DNA from: Aphelenchoides besseyi
Taxonomy: Eukaryota; Nematoda; Chromadorea; Rhabditida; Aphelenchoididae
Reading direction: 5' to 3'
NCBI GenBank assembly: GCA_024699855.1
Contig: JAMPIQ010000003.1
Location: forward strand, 9,176,001-9,240,000
Length of the DNA: 64,000 nt
A program made the position numbers and the translations under genes. The notes under the pieces were generated by a model, which saw only the letters and a program-made list of their open reading frames with translations, had not been told where the DNA came from and did no database searches. The stretch's first letter is position 1, and every line of letters starts with the position of its first letter. Positions 55,973 through 64,000 of the stretch are shown in pieces.

Positions 55973-57560
55973 GTGAGTAACATCCGCTAAACTGACACGA
56001 TCATCTGTTAATCAAAATCATCTCGAGACATTCAATTATCCTGTTAACTGAAAAAAATCAAATCTCAAATCTTTTCAGCTTAACCACACACTCTAGAACA
56101 GTCAAGATAATACCCATGAATGCTAACGTGTGACCGAAAGAATAAACCAGGATCACTGAATAAATTTGAGTCCATCAGCTTGACCCCGGCTTACTAAACC
56201 AATTGACAGTAAATAGGAAGCAAAACTTAAGCAAATACTACACAATCGAAATAACGGCACGAAGTCCTTAACTGCATGACGACAATATTGTTCGCGTCAA
56301 TAACATCGACTAAACTCACACGATCATCCGTTAATCGAAATAATCTCTAAACTTCCAACTGATGTTGTCAAATACAAAGGGTATCAAACCTCAAATTCTT
56401 TTCCTCATCTCGGAACTGTAACAGTCGGATCACTTAGTATTCATGAAAATCAGCAAGCAATTCCGAATTGATGTTTAAACCGGAATATTGGATCAATTCT
56501 CAAATTTTGCGCACATCAGAGACACTCGCAAAACCCATTGCAAAATCTGCAAGCGATAACAAGTCCTTGTGCTGATAATGAAGAGACCGTTGAATCAATT
56601 GACAGAAATAGCAAACACAATTCACACACAAATCATACATAATCAAAATGACAAACTACTAAACTTGCAACTGAATGATACGTTAATAAGAATCAGCTAA
56701 TAATACTTGAAACTAAATACAACGCAAAAGCATACCGTCATTTGAAATAATGACAAGCGCTTACGATTATCTCCGGCAACTGCAAAAGTGAATCTAAATT
56801 TCGATTCTTCATCTGAACACTTTGCAACAGTCGGATCACTTGGTAATAATGCGGGTTGTCAACTGAATGAATTCGGATTGATAGATTTACCGAACTGAAT
56901 AAACTGAAATACTCGACTCTTCGGCACACAGTTCAACACTCATAGTCACACTCGTCTTAACAACTCGTATTCTGAACAATATCTACTCGTGATAAAGTAC
57001 CATTAGATCGGTTGACAGCGAGCTAAAAACAATACTCACGGAAATATACGACATATTCAAAATAACAACCTAAAATCAACATACTGAAGAACAACAATGA
57101 AGTTGACGACACTAAAGTCGATTATGCTCAAAACATTACATGTTAATCCAAATAATCTCGAGACTTCTAATTATCCATGTCGACTGAAACAGACATCAAA
57201 CTCTGAACCTTGATTCTTCATTTCGAGCCTCTGTAATAATCGAAAATAATAGATACCATTCAAAATTGTCTACTGCATAAATAAGTTGTCGATAATAGAT
57301 GAATTACTCAACCCAAGAAACTTGTGCAAATTCGTGAAACTCAACTCACAGTCATCTTGAAAATCCAAATTTGTTAACAATAATCGCCGATGCTGAAATA
57401 AAGTCACTGAATCGGTTGACAGCAATAGAAACCAGAACTCAAGCACAGATTCCGCATGATCAAATGAGACACACACAATGCTCAAATGATGAGAATAAAG
57501 TCTCCATGCATTCTTCTTGTTTTGCTTTTGGAATCAAACTTGTATGTCCTCAGTATTGGG

Positions 57561-57870
57561 AACTCGTAAAAATTCCGTCTGGCGCAGTCAGAACTGAGAG
57601 TATTAGTCTTGGCCCTGCGAGTGCTCAAGAACCGCTGGCAGGTGATCCGAGGATCTCCTCTGCGACACCAGCGGTCCCTTAACACTCGCAGATGTACGGC
57701 GGTTTCGGTGCATACCGGGTATGGATCGACACCACCGAAGTGGCGAAGACCGAAGAAAGCGGTACTCGCTCGTCTTACCTGCGCAGCGACAAACGAAAAA
57801 TCCGATGGGATTGCCGCCTTTATCCCACTATATCTCTTCGTCCGAGCCTCTACTCATGTTTCGCGCTATT
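57561..57870 (+). other. GC-rich island with PBS-like start
   Basis: Base composition changes sharply at the edge of the satellite. tggcgcagtcag at 57582 equals the first 12 bases of the gypsy primer binding site, and aataaag lies about 90 bp upstream. A 90-codon frame (57609-57881) has no motif. This may be a leader fragment of an LTR element. Confidence 0.35.
57615..57691. other. 77-nt nested hairpin
   Basis: Three stems nest: ctgcgagtg/cactcgcag (9 bp), accgctgg/ccagcggt (8 bp) and ggtgatcc/ggatctcc (7 of 8), separated by a symmetric 7/7 internal loop and a smaller inner loop. The structure could act as RNA on either strand. No known RNA family recognised. Confidence 0.6.
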
Positions 57871-58409
57871 TCCACCGTTAGCCCGGAGGCATTTTTGTCT
57901 CACTGCCATCATCACTGCGCATTGAATCAAGAAATCATTTCGATTCAACAAATTACACAAGATCAATGAAATCACAACTTTTAATTTATTCGTACAAACC
58001 TGTAGGAATTCTCATGAAAGAGAGTGTTGCGTACTTTCAGTTCTAACTATTCGATCATCTTAATATTCATCTGTTTACTTTAACTTGATTCTAAATGAAG
58101 TCAATTCGACTTCCAATAATTGCAACCATTCTTATCTAAATGAAATATTCGTCCACAAAAACTCACAACTTGAATCCCTAATCAGAGAAAACAAACAACG
58201 GAATATGTTCTCTGAAATTTTTCTGGGACTGAACTCAGGACTTGAAAGTTATCTGATTTTACTCTCTGATTCTAATTATTACTATTTCTGCGAAGCGAAT
58301 AAGCTCCTCTATTCACAACGGTCATTGATAGATTCCAAACTGTTGCGACCAATCGTCTCTTATGTTTATTATGACAAATTGCATTTTTTAGCCAACAGAA
58401 GCATTGGAT
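57871..58409. other. AT-rich intergenic region
   Basis: A 113-codon plus-strand frame (58085-58426) overlaps the end of the CPG4-like gene and shows no motif. Nothing else seen. Confidence 0.35.
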
Positions 58410-59270
58410 TTAGTTGCTTCCTTTGACGGCGTCTTGAGCAGCTTCACTACCGGCCTTAACCAATGGGCACAGTTTGTCCAAGTTGCTGAAATTACTCGAA
58501 TGATTGTGCCGATTCGAGAAATGAACTTACGCAACTCCCGCCTTTTTTGCACACTCGCAAACTTCACCCGCGTGTTGTTTAAAGTTGACTTGTCGAGTAC
58601 ACTTCTTTGCCGCTTTCTTGGCTTCTTCTTTGCTGTCCAACAAAGGTTGGCATCCCTTCTTGTCGAAGCAGAAGCCGTCGGAGTTCTTCTCTTCGAGACA
58701 ACCCTTAACACAGGTTCCGAATTCGGTCAATGTGTCCAAAACTTCTTTGACATCTCCGGACAAAAGGCTCGAAACGTTCTTCTCGACGTTCAAAAGCTTT
58801 TGTGTAGCAATTCCCAACAACTTCTTGATGTCGACTTTGGAAATTTGTTTGTCGTTTTTCTCTTTTGTGCAGGTGGTTGCTTCATCTTCGAAACAGCCGA
58901 TCAATGATCCGATGGTGACAGAACTTTGGTGGAAACACTCGCGCAATTGTTCGGGATGTTTTGTGACCTGCAATCGAATTTCGTTAAATCCGATAGCGAA
59001 GACACTTACCTTATTGAATTTGGACCAACAGGAATCAATGCATTGCAATCCATGACCTTCCAATTCGGTAATACATTCGTGTTGCTCTTCGCAAGTACAT
59101 TGGCGAACGGTTTCTCCCGAAGTGGCCTTATTCAACGCGTCTTGTGCCTGAGTAGCAACCTAAAAACATCAAATCATAAAACAAAGAACGTGCGGTGAAC
59201 TCACTTTGTCCACAACATCGGCGCTAACGAACAAGCCGAAGGCGACGAGAATCAAGACTGTTGATCGCAT
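58410..59270 (-). CDS. Secreted cysteine-rich protein, CPG4-like
   Basis: Exons 59270-59205, 59159-59010, 58967-58531 and 58485-58410 total 729 nt and keep frame for 242 residues; introns are 42-45 nt. A signal peptide (MRSTVLILVAFGLFVSA) precedes VVDKVATQAQDALNK. About 18 cysteines are spread through motifs such as QCTCEEQHEC, GLQCIDSCWSKF, RECFHQ, GCFEDEATTC, FGTCVKGCLEE, FCFDKKGC and EVCECAKK. The pattern resembles nematode secreted proteins with a chondroitin proteoglycan 4 (CPG4)-type or similar cysteine-rich domain; the assignment is by pattern only. All frames and splice sites are intact, so this is a live gene. Confidence 0.85.
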
Positions 59271-59310
59271 TTTTGTTTAAGGCGGTTTTGGTTCTCATTT
59301 CTATTTCACG

Positions 59311-59319
59311 GCTTTTATA
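59311..59319 (-). promoter_or_regulatory. TATA box of the CPG4-like gene
   Basis: TATAAAAGC on the minus strand, 41-49 bp before the ATG. Confidence 0.6.
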
Positions 59320-59808
59320 CCCGACTTCAAAGGTAAACAACTTTAAATGGGCGTTTTAGATGGTTTCCAAATGGGCTTAGAGCGAGTTGATTTTTGAAGT
59401 CAATTGTAGGTACCCATCTCTCACAACATCAAAACAACCCGAACGTGCGAAAACAACCAGTGCAGAAAACTTTCGTGCCAATACAAACAACCGAAGGTGT
59501 AAAGGAAAGTGAGAGCGGAAGTCGTTGAAAATCGAATCGGTAGACGTTCGCTTTTTAACAGACAGGTTGTTTGTGTCTGATACTCAAAGTTGTTGAAATA
59601 AGGAGATATACGAAATTGGTCCAATGAACAAGCTAATTTGTCAACACGAACATTTTTATTGCGAAGATCAAACATTCGAGTTATTTCATTCCTTAACGCA
59701 ATTGACACAGCAATTAAACGAATTGACTCGACGTTTTGCCGGTCCGATGAGTTGAAAGTCCGCGACTCACATTCGGTACTGGTTGTTGTTGGCGAGTAGT
59801 TCGTTTTG
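59320..59808. other. Intergenic region
   Basis: A 149-codon minus-strand frame (59421-59870) is a shadow overlapping the membrane-protein gene. No motif. Confidence 0.35.
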
Positions 59809-60322
59809 TCACGTTTGTGTCTTGAAGATCTGAAAACGAAGTAGAAAACTTTTCGGCAATTCGAAAGCACTTGTAGTTTTTTCCATTTGTGTGATTTGAT
59901 GGCGCTGTGAAGCTTCTTCGTCGTGCTCGTGCGTTACACCAGGAGCTTGGGTCGCGACTTGCTGTGTTATGACAGTCATACGGAAAACGGTATCCTAAAA
60001 ACGAATGACTATCGTATTTGATCCAAACTCACTTTCCCTAACTCCTGATCATCCCCAACAATCATTGGAATCTCGGCGGCCACCGACGCTCGTTGTCGAC
60101 GAAGAAGAGTCCAAAGCCGAAAGTACAATTGTGACACGTAGCTCATGCCGAGTAAGACCATAAACCATAAAAAGGAAGTAGCGCACTAAAAACCTTGGCT
60201 ATAAGCAATTGAATGAGATTCCACGATCATACGACGATATTCAGTGGAGCATGCGTAAGCCACATAACAACCGACTTGGATCGAAGATAAAGGAAAAATG
60301 GAAAGAGCAAAAAAATCATTTT
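59809..60322 (-). pseudogene. Small membrane protein, possibly frame-broken
   Basis: Minus-strand exons give a hydrophobic start near 60320 (ALSIFPLSSIQVGCYVAY), a soluble piece STEYRRMIVESHSIAYSQ, then a membrane helix ATSFLWFMVLLGMSYVSQLY and a basic cytoplasmic side TLLRRQRASVAAEIP. A standard GTGAGT..TTTTTAG intron (near 60000-60036) leads to a hydrophilic tail ending LLRFQIFKTQT with TGA at 59809-59811. Two problems remain: a T7 run near 60318 is needed to shift frame, and an in-frame TAG lies between the two membrane parts near 60190. I do not recognise the family; it resembles a multi-pass nematode membrane protein with a disordered tail. Confidence 0.5.
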
Positions 60323-60759
60323 GGTTGCAAATTAGGTTCCAAAGTTCTTAGAACGTGAGTTAAGTTCAATTAAACTCTAATCTCTATAGCGGATTATATC
60401 GATGAAATTATCAACGTTGCCATCTAAATTTCTTTGCATTAACCTTTGAAAGTTATCTTGAACACTCACTAATTAGAACAATCAAAAAAGTTAAAAGACT
60501 ACGTACCTTAGCTTTTAAATTACGTATATAAGCACAAGATGTCTGAGAGAAAGTTTGTTTTAAAAACTCAAATCTCTTTTTGCAGAATATGAAGTCTATC
60601 TCATGCTTTTACTTACAAACAAAAACATTTATTTTCGAGAACAACGCACAAAAATACAAAGCAGTTTCGGAGTAACAATCTTTGAAGACCGATGGTCATT
60701 TGCTTAAATCGCCTGGAATGTTATGAAGAATACCAGGATTCTCATCGCTAACCGTACGT
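60323..60759. other. Intergenic region
   Basis: AT-rich, nothing recognised. Confidence 0.4.
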
Positions 60760-63375
60760 TCAAATTTCGACTTTTTCGAGCTTTACTGTTTCAGTAAATG
60801 ATGGTAGTCGTGATGGCAGATAGCTGTTGGTGGTTTCATCTATCAAGTTGTTTGCCGGCATACGCAAACTTTCATTTCTGCTAATCACAGAAAGTCTTTT
60901 CTCTGTTAGCAGTTGTTCTACACGACTCAAATCCCCAACCTTCGTGTAGTCGATGTCAAAGTGGTGGTCAGATTCTGGAACAACTTTTCGTGTTTGATCG
61001 CAGGAAGTCGGTTTGGGTGATGGTTGAGTGGATGTACCTATGTAGGCCCAAGGACGTAGTGATGCTTTGGCGGTAACGTTAAAAATCATTGTCACAACGG
61101 CAACCAAGATAGCGGTAAATATGAACAAACGAGCCCATTCCTCCGGTGTGTTATCCGGTGCAAAAACCGTGACTATTAGTGGAAGAATCAAAATGGTAAC
61201 ACTCATCTGAAAATACGTTCACATGCCAAGAATGAGTCTACCAGCTAGTTACCACGAATTGACTAGCAGCCATTAGAATGTACGAAAACGGTCCAGAAAT
61301 CTGTACTTCAATTTGAGATGTCAGCTTCCTGATCAACTTACCAAAGTAACCGACTTGCTCACACCCACACAGTTTAAGCCTTAAAATAGAAAAGCTGATA
61401 AACAAATGAAACCCAATGGACAATAAATACTACTAAATCAAAGCCACGATTTAAATACAAGTTAGATTAAATTTAAAAAGTTGAATACTTCGATTTTCGA
61501 TGCAATCCAATTCTCTTTGTGTTAATCAATTTTGTTTACCTGAGAATACAATAGCACAAGTGTAAAACAATTGGCCCCACATTGGCGAGTTTTCGGGCAG
61601 AAATGCTAAAGCTGCAAAACAAGCAGCCATTGCAAACTGTGAGATTGAAGCGAACAAAATCACACGCCATCGTTCGCTCAAACAGGGAACATTATCGGAC
61701 AGGGGTCCGGCCACAAATTTGACTAACATCGATAAAACAGAAGGAAGCGCAGCGGCGAATCCGGTGTTTTGAACATCAAATTTGAGAATCTGAAATCGAT
61801 TCGATATTATCGTTTTCAACATAAAATGACCTTGTTCAGATAAAGAGGTCCAAACTGAAAGAACAATTGGAAACCCAATGAACCCCCGATGCAACTGGCA
61901 ATGACACCCAAAACTGACGGGTCTGTAAAAATCAATCGATACGGAACTTCGGAACGTTCATCTTTCGTCACTACTCGTATCACTTTTCCTTCTTGCAATT
62001 TCGTTAGTTCTTTGGCCGAAACATTTCTGAAAGAATGATTCGATCAGGTAGTCATTGATGTGTGTTGAAACACGAAACTATGTAGTTTTTAGTTCCCGAG
62101 GATTTTTGTTAGCTATCATTACACATGCAAAGCTGATCGACGTTTTGTTGCAACCCCGTCGAATTTGTTGATATGACCCGGACGTTCAGACGACCGTTCA
62201 GTGTTTTAATCTCAAAAAGATATTCACATGCGAAAAGATCACTGATCGCATTGACTAGGAATGTTTTGCAGATGATGCAATCGAATAGAAGCAATCGATT
62301 CAAACAAACCTGTGCATTGCCGGAGAGTCTCGATAAAAGAAATAGAAGCTAACGAAGAGAAGCAACGTCGTAACTCCTAAGATGTAGTAGAGAGATTGCC
62401 ATCCGAGTTGACTTCCACACAACTCTCCAGCTAATGGCATAGTTATGATCGTTCCTATGAACAGCGATTAGTCGTTTTATCAATTGGTCTGTCTACCTAA
62501 TTGAAGATGAGTAGATAAATAAGCAACAAACGTTCCACTTCTTTTGAGAGGACTCCAATTAGTGGCTATTGATCCCATAGCTTAAAATCAAAAGATTCAA
62601 ATGTTCGAATGCTAACTTTGAACGAACCCGGAAAACTTGTTGCTACCGCAAAACCCTAAAAATCTCATTAGCTATCAATTCGTTCATGTAAACAAACCTC
62701 AACAATTCGTAGAAATAGAACGAGATAAAAACCATAAGATGCACTGAAAGGTATAAGTAGCGTAGAAATGGCGGACGTGAGACCGTAAAACGTGAAAGTT
62801 CGTCTGAAATTCTTAAATATACGAATGAATACCTAACGATCTTGTACCTCAATCCGAATCGATTGTTCAGATAAGAAATCGGAATTGTTCCAGCGATTGT
62901 ACCTATTGCAATGCCAGAAAAAAGATACGCTCGTTCTGCGTCGTTGAACATAAACTCTGTGGAGAGTTCGTCTGGAAATCAAAATAATCACACAAAATTT
63001 TAAGCACCAACTTTTAGAGATTGTTTCATTGATCACCGTGATTTGGTCGTTTTCGTTGTTTTCGTCTTTGAACATGCAGATCACCGTGAAATTTAAAGCT
63101 AACGAGTTGGCCATTACCATAGTCAAACATGCAGTGGCCAAAACGAGAATCAAATGCCGTGTTCGATGTGCAAACACTGGTGAATTGTCTCCATTGTTTA
63201 GTTTCAGATCATCGAGCTGCTTCTGTCGTGACTTTTGAAGCGACGCCAACGAAACCCGACGAACATCGTCGGTACTCATTCGTACGATCGGATTTTCGAC
63301 GTTTGGATAGGCACCCAAAATCATCTCATGACCGCCGGTTGCTGTTTTCTTTTCGGTATTCGATTCCAACGACAT
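60760..63375 (-). CDS. MFS transporter of SLC17 type (organic anion/phosphate-like)
   Basis: About nine short exons on the minus strand splice to roughly 540 residues with around 12 hydrophobic segments. The ATG at 63373-63375 gives a 75-residue cytosolic N-terminus and TM1 (HLILVLATACLTMVMANSL), then an extracellular loop, NDAERAYLFSGIAIGT, NNRFGLR, RRTFTFYGLTSAIST, FLRIVEGFAVATSFPG, SIATNWSPLKRSGTF, MPLAGELCGSQLGWQSLYY, FLVSF-type helices, IASCIGGSLGFQLFFQFGP, NTGFAAALPSVLSML and FAPDNTPEEWARLF. The last is a hallmark of the SLC17 family (sialin, vesicular glutamate and Na/phosphate transporters). A 90-residue cytosolic tail ends VKLEKVEI with TGA at 60760-60762. The substrate cannot be inferred. 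The frame upstream of the ATG is also open to an acceptor at about 63475, so an upstream exon or trans-splicing is possible. Confidence 0.88.
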
Positions 63376-64000
63376 GCCCACGTCGATTCGAATCTCCGAG
63401 AAATTCTGTTCGTCTTTTTTCTCGCTATGAGAAACAGGGTTGGGAGTTCGTGGCGCAATCTTGACGGTGTTCCTGAAGTTTGTTTATGAAAGTTTAACGA
63501 GGAATAAGCGTGCAAAACCCAACAGTTCACAACCAATCTGTACAAATGGAATTGCTACACAGAACCCGAAACAAAAGTCAATGGAAACGGTCCACATACG
63601 ACTTTCTCTGCAGCTCCGCCCCATTTGTTTGACTATTGATGATAAAATTGGATGATGGGATTATCAAAAATCATTGATAGAATTGCGAAAGTTAGCAACG
63701 TCATTCTTCCAGCAGATCGAATTCAAACTCGTGGCTTGTGACCAGTGGAATCAATTTTAGTCATGACCACCCATTCAGATTATGAAGTTTGTTGTTGTGT
63801 CAATGAATTCAAAGCCGTAAAAGGCGATCAGTTTTTGTGTCAAGAACAACATGGTCATCGATGGTGTCGAAACAACGAGACATGCATTGACCAATAAACA
63901 TAATCAAGATGTGGACAAGCGGTCTGTGGGAGCTTATTTGGTGGCTAGACATTCTAACGCGAAGGTTATTGAATCTCGGTGTTTGTTTGCGGGAATCAAA
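63376..64000. other. Upstream region of the transporter gene
   Basis: A minus-strand aaacttcag acceptor lies near 63475. Otherwise AT-rich with no supported gene. Confidence 0.35.

Larger units (their letters stand above)
48387..57450. repeat. Tandem satellite array, monomer about 315 bp
   Basis: The same blocks recur in the same order about every 310-320 bp: a gagtccactaactaaactcc-type block (for example near 49241, 49880, 50200, 50500, 50810, 51440, 52393, 52712, 53960 and 54268), a gcatcaaatagaaat block, cgtatcgaccaaa, a tttcatttgggactgaacag block and ccaaattg(c/a)caactga. About 25 recognisable monomers are present to about 56200, then more diverged ones to about 57450. Monomers differ from each other by many substitutions, so the array is old. 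There is no gene inside it. The monomer is far from the short repeat of a telomere; a heterochromatic or subterminal satellite is possible. Confidence 0.85.

Noticed and set aside
48387..57450. CRISPR-like array
   Set aside because: Monomers of about 315 bp diverge along their whole length, with no constant short repeat and unique spacers, and the genome is eukaryotic.
57609..57969. Three overlapping plus-strand frames in the GC island
   Set aside because: High GC lowers stop frequency; no domain is visible, and the hairpin arms dominate the first part.

Overview
This window looks like a scaffold piece from a nematode genome. The evidence is very short spliceosomal introns (mostly 36-45 nt, GT..TTTCAG or TTTTTAG), a divergent seven-transmembrane chemoreceptor, a clan-2-like cytochrome P450, a cathepsin B-like protease, a cysteine-rich CPG4-like secreted protein and an SLC17-type MFS transporter. 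All recognisable host genes lie on the minus strand. The species cannot be named from sequence alone. A run of exactly 100 N (48287-48386) marks an assembly gap of unknown size.

Layout. 1-9000 is nested mobile DNA: the 3' part of a PIF1-like (Helitron-type) helicase, GC-rich hairpins and CTGTCTG-type ends of Helitron-like elements, and a complete Ty3/gypsy retrotransposon (3157-7978) that landed in a Helitron-like coding remnant. 9000-11800 is nearly empty. 11800-23400 holds minus-strand host genes: an RNase H1-like gene whose 3' UTR is hit by a solo LTR of the same gypsy family, a Tc1-like transposon carrying a further insertion, a chemoreceptor, a cathepsin B-like gene, a P450 and an unrecognised secreted protein. 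23640-25390 is a dead RTE-like non-LTR retrotransposon. 25400-32400 is AT-rich and largely uninterpretable, apart from a second solo LTR family at 29064-29260.

32400-48286 is the most interesting part: two head-to-tail copies, spaced about 10.5 kb, of a large Helitron. Each copy carries, in order, a small spliced coiled-coil gene, an ORF with a basic decapeptide repeat array and AT-hooks, a Ulp1-type (C48) cysteine protease in the -1 frame relative to the previous ORF, and a Rep/helicase. About 950-bp repeats with a tRNA-like core separate the units. The second copy degenerates into the N gap.

48400-57450 is a tandem satellite with a monomer of about 315 bp. 57560-57870 is a GC-rich island with a long nested hairpin. 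58400-63400 returns to minus-strand host genes: a CPG4-like secreted protein, a small membrane protein and an SLC17-like transporter.

Many genes carry frame breaks, often at homopolymer runs. In one case the two Helitron copies can be compared and the break is a T5/T6 difference. Some frameshifts may therefore be sequencing errors. The nonsense codons and the P450 and cathepsin active-region changes are substitutions and are more likely real.
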